Assembly: GCF_001684965.1 (NCBI RefSeq)
Contig: NZ_MAYG01000001.1
Location: 1,612,001-1,676,000 of the forward strand
DNA: 64,000 bases
From: Chryseobacterium arthrosphaerae
Lineage (GTDB): Bacteria; Bacteroidota; Bacteroidia; Flavobacteriales; Weeksellaceae
Direction: 5' to 3'
The translations under genes and the position numbers were made by a program. Of this stretch, positions 1-8,080 are shown in pieces. Every line of letters begins with the position of its first letter. Position 1 is the first letter of the stretch. The notes beneath the pieces are model-generated. The model made no database searches. It saw nothing but the letters and a program-made list of their open reading frames with translations, and had not been told where the DNA came from.

Positions 1-252
1 ATCGGTTACAATAAACGGAATGGTATTATTAATATTAAGGATATCCGGAAGCAGATCCAGGACATCGGTATCCGGGGTTTTGACTTCCTGCTGTATCCTG
101 ATCGCTTTCGAAAGGAGGCTGATCCTTTTGATCTCTTCTTTTCTGAGAAAATTGATCAGCGATGTGGAGGCCACTACGATGGCAATCACCAAAGTAGTCA
201 TGACAACAAAAATGATCCAGTTATTCAGCCTGGTGAGTATGGATTTCCTCAA
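1..252 (-). CDS. Sensor histidine kinase, N-terminal part (cut by window edge)
   Basis: Only the N-terminus is in the window. It reads LRKSILTRLNNWIIFVVMTT and continues as a single membrane helix (about residues 12-34), a KEEIKRISLLSKAI linker and the start of an extracytoplasmic segment ending PFIVTD. This is the usual layout of a Bacteroidota membrane sensor kinase, but no kinase domain is visible, so the function is inferred. The best start is a TTG at 252-250, six bases after the stop of the upstream carboxypeptidase gene and in the same frame; an internal ATG lies 17 codons later, inside the membrane helix. The tight spacing suggests co-transcription. Confidence 0.55.
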   Translation of the reverse strand, partial: MRKSILTRLNNWIIFVVMTTLVIAIVVASTSLINFLRKEEIKRISLLSKAIRIQQEVKTPDTDVLDLLPDILNINNTIPFIVTD

Positions 253-258
253 GTTATT

Positions 259-1632
259 TTATTTTAAAACATTCAGGATCTTTTGCAGCTCTGTATTGCC
301 GCTTCCCTGATAGTTGTTGATAATAATCGAAAACACATATTTTTTACCGTCCTTTGCCGTATGGTAGCCTGCGAAAGATTTGGTATCCCTCATGGTACCG
401 CTCTTCATTTTCATTCCGTTATCCTGCACCGGAAAACCATTATAGTACGCTTCAAACCATGACTGTTTTTTAGCATATAAAAGGGCCTGTACTTCAGCTT
501 TTGCCGACACATAATTCTGTGGGGAAAGTCCGCTTCCGTCTGCAAAGTTGATCATATTCGGGTTGATTCCTTTTGATTTCCAGAACTCTTTCAGATAAGA
601 GACGCCGCTTTTGAAGCCGGGGTTTCCTTTTTTCTCTTTTCCTAAGGTTTTGATTAACGTTTCCCCATAAAGGTTGATACTTTTTCTCAGAAACCAGTAG
701 ACAATTTTATCCAGCGTAGGAGACTGATAGGTCAGAATGATATTATTTTTCGGAGCTTCCAGTGCTTTTTTCCCTTCTATTTCCAATTGAGAATTCGTGA
801 CTGCTTTTCCTGAAAGTTCAATTCCGGATTCTTTCAGCCATTGTTTTACTTCTGCAGCCAGCTGCAATGGCGGATTGGGGGTAGAACCTGATACCGTCAC
901 CGTTTTCCCTCCCGGCAGCATTCCGTTGATCAGTGCAACTTCAGAATGCGGGGCGGTAAAAATCAAACTCTGATCTGAGCTTCCACCGGTCTTCAGGTCA
1001 TTTAACCATTGTACTCCTTCTAAAGGATAGGAGAAACTTTTAAAATCAGTTCCATTGATGTTGATATCAAACTGATTCTCCCTCCAGTTGATTCCCCAGA
1101 CTCCTGCACCATAATAATTACCAAGATCGTCCCACGGCCATCCTCCGGGAATGGTCTGATGGTCAAAATAAGAATCATCAATCACCAGGTCTCCCGATAT
1201 TTTTGTAATTCCTGATTTTTTTACTGCTTCTATCAGCTTGTTTTTAAAATTTTCGGGCTTATAGGCATCGTAACGCCAGCTTCCCAGGGTAGGATCTCCA
1301 TTGGAACTGATGAAAAGGTTACCGTTCAAGGTTCCACCGGATATATTTCCCGAATAGCTTGATGTGGTGGTATAGGTATACTCTTTACCCAGAGTTTCAA
1401 GGGCAGCTCCGGCGGTAAAGATTTTCTGGGTAGAGGCTGTGGAAAGCCCTTTGCTTCCCTGGTATTCATAGATAAAGTTTCCATTTTCATCTGAAACATA
1501 AAATGACAGACTGGAGGAAACTGCTCCCGAAGAATCCATCAGGTCTTTGGTTACCTTATCTAATTTCTGAGCGATATTCTGGGCAGAAACAACCTGTACG
1601 GAAAGGATGAGTCCTGCAAGTGTTTTCTTCAT
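259..1632 (-). CDS. dacB: D-alanyl-D-alanine carboxypeptidase/endopeptidase (PBP4 family, S13)
   Basis: A 457-residue periplasmic penicillin-binding protein that trims or cleaves peptidoglycan cross-links. A signal peptide (MKKTLAGLILSVQVVSAQ) is followed by the SxxK catalytic motif STQK at 67-70 and a KSG triad at 410-412. A DGSGLSPQN stretch probably supplies the SxN motif. Length and motif order fit PBP4/DacB. It is probably transcribed from its own upstream region, with the sensor-kinase gene six bases downstream on the same strand. The family is certain; whether it acts as carboxypeptidase, endopeptidase or both cannot be read from sequence. Confidence 0.9.
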   Translation of the reverse strand: MKKTLAGLILSVQVVSAQNIAQKLDKVTKDLMDSSGAVSSSLSFYVSDENGNFIYEYQGSKGLSTASTQKIFTAGAALETLGKEYTYTTTSSYSGNISGGTLNGNLFISSNGDPTLGSWRYDAYKPENFKNKLIEAVKKSGITKISGDLVIDDSYFDHQTIPGGWPWDDLGNYYGAGVWGINWRENQFDININGTDFKSFSYPLEGVQWLNDLKTGGSSDQSLIFTAPHSEVALINGMLPGGKTVTVSGSTPNPPLQLAAEVKQWLKESGIELSGKAVTNSQLEIEGKKALEAPKNNIILTYQSPTLDKIVYWFLRKSINLYGETLIKTLGKEKKGNPGFKSGVSYLKEFWKSKGINPNMINFADGSGLSPQNYVSAKAEVQALLYAKKQSWFEAYYNGFPVQDNGMKMKSGTMRDTKSFAGYHTAKDGKKYVFSIIINNYQGSGNTELQKILNVLK

Positions 1633-1748
1633 TACTTTGTCGTTTGGTTCTTGACTTTATTAATGGTCTTGATTTCTTTAGCCAATCTGTGACCGATTTC
1701 TTCGTAGTATTATATTCAAAATCTGATCAAATATAGTTAAAATAAAAG

Positions 1749-2600
1749 CTATTCATATTCTTCCAGATCATCTGAAGTAAAAAGGATCCTGTGATCCGGA
1801 ACTTTCTCAAATGAACAGTCGTATTTAAAATACTTTTCATAATCGCTTTCGTCTATAAAAGCATCCATCTGGCAGGTCTTTATGTAATCTATCTCTCCTT
1901 CATAATCATCCCTATGGAACTGGCTTGCACCCCATGGCTCGTTGCCGCACCGTAAACAGTATTTATGATGAAGTGCTTTGTAACCGCATATTTCACAGTC
2001 TCTCAGGTTCCGGAAAAGATCTGAAATTTCATGTTGGATATCCTGCTGAAACAAATCCAAAGGAACAGTTTTCAAAAGCAGATAATAGTTCGGTTCATGC
2101 CATGAAAAACTGAAGGGCTCACCGGCACTTACAGATTCCTTTGTGTAAAGCTTTAACTCCTGAAGATCGCATTCTGCTTCTGCTTTAACGAGATCTTTAA
2201 TATTGAGGATGGCTTTCTTCTTATATTTTACATTCAATTCCTCATCAATTTCCATCACAGGTTTCTGGTCAAGAAAATGGTTCAGGCATAAAGTGGTCTG
2301 CCAGGAATCTACGGTTCTCATTTTACCTTCACTACCGCATATCTCACAGGTCTTCTGAGATAATTCCGAGTATTTGTCTGTAATCTTCTGAAGCGTGGTA
2401 TTCAGATTTTTATCTTCAGAATATATATTGCAGCACAGCTCCCCGAAATCTTCTTTCCCAAAAACATCTTTTTCAAGATTCCAGCCTCCTATGGCAAATT
2501 CAAACAGCATTTGTCTGATAATTCCCTCCCAACCCGTACTGTTGACGGAGAAATTCTTAAGATTACGCTCTATAAAACGGTCTATATCTTCTTTCCTCAT
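1749..2600 (-). CDS. Hypothetical protein with two CxxC zinc-ribbon-like motifs
   Basis: A 283-residue cytosolic protein that I do not recognise. It has no signal peptide or membrane helix. Two Cys clusters stand out: CEICGSEGKMR with a later CLNH, and CEICGYKALHHKYCLRCG. They look like treble-clef or zinc-ribbon knuckles and suggest metal binding. The C-terminus is very acidic (DDLEEYE). Its ATG overlaps the pepE stop by four bases (ATGA), so the two are translationally coupled and likely co-regulated. Function unknown. Confidence 0.75.
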   Translation of the reverse strand: MRKEDIDRFIERNLKNFSVNSTGWEGIIRQMLFEFAIGGWNLEKDVFGKEDFGELCCNIYSEDKNLNTTLQKITDKYSELSQKTCEICGSEGKMRTVDSWQTTLCLNHFLDQKPVMEIDEELNVKYKKKAILNIKDLVKAEAECDLQELKLYTKESVSAGEPFSFSWHEPNYYLLLKTVPLDLFQQDIQHEISDLFRNLRDCEICGYKALHHKYCLRCGNEPWGASQFHRDDYEGEIDYIKTCQMDAFIDESDYEKYFKYDCSFEKVPDHRILFTSDDLEEYE

Positions 2601-3292
2601 GATAGTGGGCTTCCGCTTTCTATTTCGTAAGGTTCTTTATCTTTCTCAAAGATTCTGGTCAGTTCACTTCCTTCCACGGTAATGGTGTCCCCTATTCTCC
2701 TGATCCAGTTTCCTTCTCTAAGGCCTACAACCTTGATGTCATTCTGGGTAAGGAATTCCATGATACGGGTTTCTCTGGTTTCTCCATTGTGTTTCAGATC
2801 CGGATTAGGATCCAGATAATGCGGATTGAGATTGAACGGAACCAATCCCATACAGTCGAAGCTTGGAGGATAAACGATAGGCATATCATTCGTGGTTTTC
2901 ATGTTCTGTCCTCCGATATTACTTCCTGCACTGCATCCCAGGTAAGGTTTCCCTTTTTCTACGTTTTCCTTTACAACAGACATCAGCCCTTCTTCGTGTA
3001 ATGTTTTAACCAGCAAAAATGTATTTCCGCCACCGGTAAAATATCCTTTTGCCTGATCTAAAGCCTCTTTTTTATTTTCAAATTCATGAAGTCCTTTCAC
3101 TTTGATATTGATGGTTTCAAAAAAAGAACGTGCTTTCGCCGTGTAATCATCGTGGGAAATCCCACCGGGTCTTGCAAAAGGAATAAAAACGATTTCGTCA
3201 ATTCCTGCATATAAACGGATAAGTTCTTCTCTTAGGTATTCTAAATATTCTCCACCGAAAAGTGTAGATGTAGAGGCCAGTATAATGTTCAT
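2597..3292 (-). CDS. pepE: Dipeptidase PepE (alpha-aspartyl dipeptidase, peptidase S51)
   Basis: A 231-residue cytosolic serine peptidase of the class-I glutamine-amidotransferase fold that hydrolyses N-terminal aspartyl dipeptides. The nucleophile elbow GCSAGSNIGG places the catalytic serine at residue 121, and GGGNTFLL near residue 90 is the usual oxyanion-loop glycine stretch. Length matches PepE. A TATCTTTG element at 3330-3337 on the minus strand lies about 40 bases upstream of the ATG. The downstream zinc-ribbon gene overlaps by four bases. Confidence 0.9.
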   Translation of the reverse strand: MNIILASTSTLFGGEYLEYLREELIRLYAGIDEIVFIPFARPGGISHDDYTAKARSFFETINIKVKGLHEFENKKEALDQAKGYFTGGGNTFLLVKTLHEEGLMSVVKENVEKGKPYLGCSAGSNIGGQNMKTTNDMPIVYPPSFDCMGLVPFNLNPHYLDPNPDLKHNGETRETRIMEFLTQNDIKVVGLREGNWIRRIGDTITVEGSELTRIFEKDKEPYEIESGSPLS

Positions 3293-3329
3293 ACAATAAA
3301 ATTATAGGGTTGATCAAAAAGTTGAAGTA

Positions 3330-3337
3330 CAAAGATA
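3330..3337 (-). promoter_or_regulatory. Putative promoter -7 element (TATCTTTG) for pepE
   Basis: Matches the Bacteroidota -7 consensus TAnnTTTG and sits about 40 bases upstream of the pepE start codon on the minus strand. Confidence 0.6.
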
Positions 3338-3484
3338 GACCCCAAACTTCAACGAATCAAAAATTACATTAAAAAAAGTACGGATCCCGTTAATATTTTC
3401 TAAAAAAACTTAAATCCTCTAAAATTTGAGTTTTTCTGGAATTATAATTGAATTTTAGAATTCAGAATTTTTAAATATAAGAAT

Positions 3485-4045
3485 ATGAAAATGGCTAACG
3501 TTAATATTAAAAATCTATTTTTAGGTTTGACACTTGTAGGAGCTGCAAGTTTTGTAAATGCACAAACAACTCAGACAGACACTGTGAATAAGACAGCTAC
3601 TACAGCTGCTGTAACCCAAACAGGTAATCCGACAATTGAAGGTCTTAAGAAACAAATTGAGGCTAACCCGAAAGACACAGAATCACTGGCAAAACTCGCT
3701 GCTGCTTATCAGGAAGCTTCAGATTGGACCAATGCCATAGAAACCTGGAAAAAAATATCAGCACTATTGCCGGATTGGGCTCCGTCATATTACAGCCAGG
3801 CTTATGCCTATCAGTCTGCTAAAGATGATGCCAATGCAAAAATCGCTTATGAAAAATACATTGCGACGGTAAAACCGGAAGAAGTGGAACAAAATAAAAA
3901 GAATCTGGCTTATGCCTATTTTTATATTGCCTTTGCAGAACAGCAAAGTAACCCTGCGAAAGCAAAAGAGCATATTGCCAAGTCTATACAGTATGATCCG
4001 ACCAATGAGGATGCTGTAAAACTAAGCAAAGCTTTAAATTCATAA
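3485..4045 (+). CDS. Exported tetratricopeptide-repeat protein
   Basis: A 186-residue protein with a signal peptide (NLFLGLTLVGAASFVNAQ) followed by about three TPR-like helical repeats: AKLAAAYQEASDWTNAIETW, YYSQAYAYQSAKDDANAKIA and YAYFYIAFAEQQSNPAKAKE. It probably acts as a periplasmic scaffold; the partner is unknown. Either ATG (3485 or 3491) could be the start, and both preserve the signal peptide. A strong hairpin terminator follows directly. It stands alone, divergent from pepE. Confidence 0.8.
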   Translation: MKMANVNIKNLFLGLTLVGAASFVNAQTTQTDTVNKTATTAAVTQTGNPTIEGLKKQIEANPKDTESLAKLAAAYQEASDWTNAIETWKKISALLPDWAPSYYSQAYAYQSAKDDANAKIAYEKYIATVKPEEVEQNKKNLAYAYFYIAFAEQQSNPAKAKEHIAKSIQYDPTNEDAVKLSKALNS

Positions 4046-4050
4046 CAACA

Positions 4051-4078
4051 AAAACCGGAAAATTTCCGGTTTTTTTTA
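4051..4078. terminator. Bidirectional intrinsic terminator
   Basis: Two 11-base arms (AAAACCGGAAA and TTTCCGGTTTT) with a run of T after them and a run of A before them. It sits between the converging TPR and YdeI-like genes. Confidence 0.8.
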
Positions 4079-4085
4079 TTGACTT

Positions 4086-4574
4086 TTATTCTATTTTCTT
4101 TCCAAAAAAATCTGTTTCCCCGTGCAGATGCCGGATTATTTTTTCAATATTCCGTTCAATAGCAGCTTCTGTTTTGAGATTATTGATATAGCGGATCAGC
4201 TCATGCTTTCTTGAAGGAGTCAGCTTTTCGAAACTGGCAGCAGCGAGACTGCTTTCTCTTATAGCCTTTTCGAGCTGCGGATGGATCGTAATACTTCTGT
4301 CCGAATCATCATATTCCAGCATCACTTCAATCACTTCCCCTATTCTTTTAGGCGAATTTTTCAACATCACCGTATTAATATACAGTCTCCATTCCCCTAA
4401 ATATTTCATCAGATTCTGTTGAAATTCTTTTCCGTTTACCGTACCTCTTACCGGAACCGGGCTTTTGTCCCTTCCTGAATCTTTAAAAATCTGATCCAAA
4501 ACTTTTTCCGGAACAAAGACAAAAGGATTGATTCCGATAATTTCAAGGGTTGCTGTGAAGTTTTTATTTTTCAT
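4086..4574 (-). CDS. DUF1905 / YdeI-OmpD-associated family protein
   Basis: A 162-residue soluble protein. The N-terminal half (TATLEIIGINPFVFVPEKVL and PVPVRGTVNGKEF) is the DUF1905 beta-barrel-like domain. The C-terminal half (FEKLTPSRKHELIRYINNLK followed by RNIEKIIRHL) is the YdeI/OmpD-associated helical domain, described in other bacteria as bacteriocin-protection related. The molecular function is not established. It faces fsa divergently and shares a terminator with the TPR gene. Confidence 0.8.
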   Translation of the reverse strand: MKNKNFTATLEIIGINPFVFVPEKVLDQIFKDSGRDKSPVPVRGTVNGKEFQQNLMKYLGEWRLYINTVMLKNSPKRIGEVIEVMLEYDDSDRSITIHPQLEKAIRESSLAAASFEKLTPSRKHELIRYINNLKTEAAIERNIEKIIRHLHGETDFFGKKIE

Positions 4575-4773
4575 GATGCCGGTTGTCAGTTTGTCATTTG
4601 CAAAACTAATGAGTATACTCCGGATAAACTACAGTTTCTTTTGATTCCGAAATTTTTTAACCCTTTTTAATCTTCAGAGTTTCCATCACAAGCCTTAAAA
4701 CCTGTGTCCATATTCTATACGCTCAAACTCTGAAAACTCTCCTGTTCATATTCCAGAACTCAATTAATTCGCT

Positions 4774-4781
4774 TATCTTTG
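4774..4781 (+). promoter_or_regulatory. Putative promoter -7 element (TATCTTTG) for fsa
   Basis: TATCTTTG lies 23 bases upstream of the fsa ATG, the usual position for a flavobacterial TAnnTTTG element. Confidence 0.65.
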
Positions 4782-4804
4782 CGGAAATAAATCTATTTAT
4801 CAAA

Positions 4805-5458
4805 ATGAAATTTTTTATTGACACAGCTAATTTAGAGCAAATCAAGGAAGCAAGAGACCTTGGAATCTTAGACGGGGTAACTACTAACCCATCGTTAATG
4901 GCTAAGGAAGGTATTCAGGGAGCTGAAGCCATCAAGAACCATTATAAAACGATCTGCGAACTTGTAGACGGGGATATTTCTGCGGAAGTTCTTTCTACCA
5001 CGTATGAGGAAATGATTAAAGAAGGAGACGAATTGGCTGCTATTCACCCGAATATCGTTGTAAAGATCCCAATGATCAAAGACGGGATCAAAGCTTTAAA
5101 ATATTTTTCAGACAAAGGGATCAAAACCAACTGTACTCTTATTTTCTCTCCGGGGCAGGCTCTTTTAGCCGCTAAAGCAGGAGCTACTTATGTGTCTCCG
5201 TTCCTAGGAAGATTGGATGATATTTCTACTGACGGATTAAACCTTATCCAGGAGATCAGATTAATTTTCGATAACTATATGTTTGAAACTGAAATTTTAG
5301 CTGCTTCTATCCGTCACTCAATGCACATCATCGACTGTGCTAAAATCGGAGCTGACGTTATTACGTCTCCACTTCCTCCGATCCTGAGCTTATTGAAGCA
5401 CCCATTAACAGACAGCGGATTGGCTCAGTTTATTGCAGATTCCCAGAAATTAGCATAA
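4805..5458 (+). CDS. fsa: Fructose-6-phosphate aldolase / small transaldolase
   Basis: A 217-residue class-I aldolase of the FSA/TalC family, acting in the non-oxidative pentose-phosphate branch or in fructose-6-phosphate cleavage. [18 protein letters not shown] and VVKIPM (Schiff-base lysine near residue 87) are diagnostic, as is the 214-220 residue length. Transaldolase and F6P aldolase activities cannot be separated by eye; in most Bacteroidota this short form is taken to be the housekeeping transaldolase. It has its own promoter and terminator, so it is a monocistronic unit. Confidence 0.9.
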   Translation: MKFFIDTANLEQIKEARDLGILDGVTTNPSLMAKEGIQGAEAIKNHYKTICELVDGDISAEVLSTTYEEMIKEGDELAAIHPNIVVKIPMIKDGIKALKYFSDKGIKTNCTLIFSPGQALLAAKAGATYVSPFLGRLDDISTDGLNLIQEIRLIFDNYMFETEILAASIRHSMHIIDCAKIGADVITSPLPPILSLLKHPLTDSGLAQFIADSQKLA

Positions 5459-5479
5459 TAGCTGACTCTTCAGATATAA

Positions 5480-5512
5480 AAAATCCCGGAATGATGTTTC
5501 GGGATTTTATTT
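5480..5512. terminator. Bidirectional intrinsic terminator
   Basis: AAAATCCCG and CGGGATTTT arms (5480-5488 and 5500-5508) followed by T-rich sequence, between converging fsa and GLPGLI genes. Confidence 0.75.
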
Positions 5513-5531
5513 TGTAATTATGATAAGGTAT

Positions 5532-6392
5532 TTATTTTAAAAGGTCTAATTCAAGGATGTTGTTCTGTCTTTTAATATTAGCCTTGGCAAGAGTTTCCTG
5601 ATTTCTTTGCGACTGTACCGGATCCACCCGATTTCCGGAGCTGTCTCTCATTTCAACAATGACTCCCTGTGCCAGCATTTGTTTCTGGGTTTTCATAGGA
5701 TCAAGACGGTAGTCTTTGAATGTTTTTCTAAATTTTGCTTCGTTGATGGCAATAAGAGGATTATAGCGTTCTTTATCTTTCGTACTTTTCCATTCAAACG
5801 CAGCCGGAAGTTTTTTACTCCCTTTTAATTCGAATGAGTGAGACCGGGTATTGTCTTCAATTTTTACAATCAGTCCCGGAAGTCCGTAAAATTTATACGG
5901 CCCATCCTGAATAGGAAGATCTGCTGTGAACCATGCCGTCCATTTTCTACCGGCAAAATCACAAACAGCTTTCTGCGTATTGAACTCCCCTATTTTTTCT
6001 TTTTCCGGAAGAATTTTCCAGACCTGTTTTCTGTCTTCCTGAATATGGTATTCATCAGAACCGAGGACTGTAAAGAAATTCACAGCATACTGCGGGTACA
6101 TTTTTTCAATATTGTACCGTATTTTACCTTTAAACTTAAAGTTTCCAAGGTTAATATTCAGGCTTTGAGTATCTTTTTCTACAATGGCCTGCATCGTGGA
6201 GTCGGATTCGAAATAGTCTCTACTGTAAAATTTGGATCCTTTTGATACAATATCCAGATACATGGTTTCACTTTCCTGCTTATCTTTAGCAGTAGAGTCT
6301 ATGACAAATTTGTACTCGTAAATGAATCTCTGATTCTGGGCATTGGTCATTGCAGCCAGGATAAGGCTGAAGAGGATGATCATTTTTCTCAT
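5532..6392 (-). CDS. GLPGLI family exported protein
   Basis: A 286-residue exported protein of the Bacteroidota-specific GLPGLI family (TIGR01200). It has a signal peptide (MIILFSLILAAMTNAQ), the hallmark segment AWFTADLPIQDGPYKFYGLP followed by GLIVKIED, and the usual N-terminal YEYKFVIDST strand. The family role is unknown, although the genes often neighbour TonB-dependent receptors or metallopeptidases. This copy is about 24-28% of the way along a run of minus-strand genes with the similar 7118-8023 gene, suggesting a duplicated pair with an acetyltransferase between them. Confidence 0.88.
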   Translation of the reverse strand: MRKMIILFSLILAAMTNAQNQRFIYEYKFVIDSTAKDKQESETMYLDIVSKGSKFYSRDYFESDSTMQAIVEKDTQSLNINLGNFKFKGKIRYNIEKMYPQYAVNFFTVLGSDEYHIQEDRKQVWKILPEKEKIGEFNTQKAVCDFAGRKWTAWFTADLPIQDGPYKFYGLPGLIVKIEDNTRSHSFELKGSKKLPAAFEWKSTKDKERYNPLIAINEAKFRKTFKDYRLDPMKTQKQMLAQGVIVEMRDSSGNRVDPVQSQRNQETLAKANIKRQNNILELDLLK

Positions 6393-6411
6393 GGTTAGTC
6401 TGATTTAGTTT

Positions 6412-6978
6412 TTAATTATTTTCTATAATATTTTTTACTACTTTACAAGGATTTCCTACTGCAACTACATTTTCCGGAATATCTTTCGTCACCACACTTC
6501 CCGCTCCTATCACCGAGTTATTCCCGACAGAAACACCCGGAAGAACTACAACATTGCCTCCCAACCATACATTATCACCTATTGTAATGGGATGTGCATA
6601 CTCAAGACCTTCATTTCTCCGGCGGGCATCCAGCGGATGTCCTGCGGTATAAAAACTGCAGTTTGGACCGATAAATACATTATCACCGAACTTTACTTTG
6701 GCACAATCCAAAATAACCAGGTTGTGATTGGCATAGAAATTCTCTCCTACTTCAATATTGTATCCGTAATCACACCAGAAACTGGGTTCTATACAGATAT
6801 TTTCTTTTAGGCTTCCCAGAATGCTTTTAAGGAGTCTGTATCTGTTTTCTATATCAGAATTTTTCAACCCATTATATTCCTGGCACAGATCTTTACACCG
6901 TATCCGCTCCTGAATAAGTTCCTGATCATAGTTGGCATTGTATAAAAGGCCTGCTGCACATTTTTCTTTTTCTGTCAT
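6412..6978 (-). CDS. Sugar O-acetyltransferase, left-handed beta-helix (maltose acetyltransferase type)
   Basis: A 188-residue hexapeptide-repeat acetyltransferase. The N-terminal MTEKEKCAAGLLYNANYDQE is the maltose-acetyltransferase Mac domain. It is followed by the beta-helix with catalytic histidine in YTAGHPLD and GDNVWLGGNVVVLPG, GNNSVIGAGSVVTKDIPEN and AVGNPCKVV. It transfers acetyl from acetyl-CoA to a sugar hydroxyl; the real acceptor is unknown. It ends 19 bases before the 5532-6392 GLPGLI gene and is probably co-transcribed with it. Confidence 0.88.
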   Translation of the reverse strand: MTEKEKCAAGLLYNANYDQELIQERIRCKDLCQEYNGLKNSDIENRYRLLKSILGSLKENICIEPSFWCDYGYNIEVGENFYANHNLVILDCAKVKFGDNVFIGPNCSFYTAGHPLDARRRNEGLEYAHPITIGDNVWLGGNVVVLPGVSVGNNSVIGAGSVVTKDIPENVVAVGNPCKVVKNIIENN

Positions 6979-7117
6979 GAGATATAACGCTGATTATTGT
7001 TGACTTATTGTTGATTCAAAGAGGAAAAAAAACCTTGATCAGTTTAATGGCCCCAATCCTGAATAGAAAACAGGATGACACTTATGCCACCCTGCCGGTA
7101 TTAGAAAATATATAATG

Positions 7118-8023
7118 TTAGTTCACGAGATCCGGTTCTATCGGATTATTATCTTTTTGAAGGGCCTCTTTCGTTCTTTTTTCCATTTCACGGAATACCT
7201 GGCTTGGGTCAGAAATTTCCTTTCCGTCTGCGGTTTTCACTTTGAAGGCGACTTTGGTATTGTTGTCTCCTCCGTTTTTCATCATCATTTCCCTCATATT
7301 CTTGGTAGGATCATTTACGTAGGCTTTCCATGCTTTTTTAAACTGATCTTTCGTCACTTCAATCTCTTTTCCGCCTAATCCAAGTACTTTTACATGATCG
7401 GGAAGCTGAAGGTCTTCACTGGCATCGGGAGCTTGTACTTTTTTATTGCCTGCCAAAGTCATCTTGTGAGATCCGGTGGCATCTTCAATTTGCACGATCA
7501 ACCCAGGAAGGCCATAGAAAATATAAGGACCATCCTGCAGAGGAATATCGGTAGTAAACCAGGCTGTCCATTCTCTACCTCCCACACTGGCTACTGCTTT
7601 CTGGGCATTATACTCTCCTATTTTCTGCTTATCCGGGAGAATTTTCCACTCCGGTTTCTTATCTTCTCTGATCTTGTATTTATCCATAGAGATGCTTCTG
7701 AAAAGATAGGTTTTAAAATCCGGGTATTGTTTGGTCACTTTATATGAAACCTGGCCGGGTTTTTCTTTTCTGTTGATGCTTATACTTCCTCCGCCTGCTT
7801 TCAGCTGTTTTTCAAGTTCAACTTTTGCAATGGAATCTGCTACAAATTTATCATGACTGTAATAATCTGACCCGTTTTTATTAATATCCAGCAGCATCAT
7901 TTCTTTCTTTACATCTTCTTTATTGCCGGAATCCGGAATAAATGTGTATTCATAAAAAAACCTGTTGATCTGAGCACTGGTGAGTATTCCCAGAAGCATA
8001 AAAAATAGGACTTTGCTTTTCAT
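7118..8023 (-). CDS. GLPGLI family exported protein downstream of the BlaI/M56 pair
   Basis: A 301-residue exported protein. The signal peptide (VLFFMLLGILTSAQ) is followed by YEYTFIPDS and the family segment AWFTTDIPLQDGPYIFYGLP plus GLIVQIED. It lies 57 bases after the M56 metallopeptidase gene with no clear terminator between them, so BlaI, M56 and this protein probably form one operon. That position suggests it is an effector or partner of the M56 sensor; this is inference only. Confidence 0.87.
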   Translation of the reverse strand: MKSKVLFFMLLGILTSAQINRFFYEYTFIPDSGNKEDVKKEMMLLDINKNGSDYYSHDKFVADSIAKVELEKQLKAGGGSISINRKEKPGQVSYKVTKQYPDFKTYLFRSISMDKYKIREDKKPEWKILPDKQKIGEYNAQKAVASVGGREWTAWFTTDIPLQDGPYIFYGLPGLIVQIEDATGSHKMTLAGNKKVQAPDASEDLQLPDHVKVLGLGGKEIEVTKDQFKKAWKAYVNDPTKNMREMMMKNGGDNNTKVAFKVKTADGKEISDPSQVFREMEKRTKEALQKDNNPIEPDLVN

Positions 8024-8080
8024 AGGTACTATTATAAAAAAGGCTTTGCCAATAGAATACTGACAAAGCCTGATGGAACT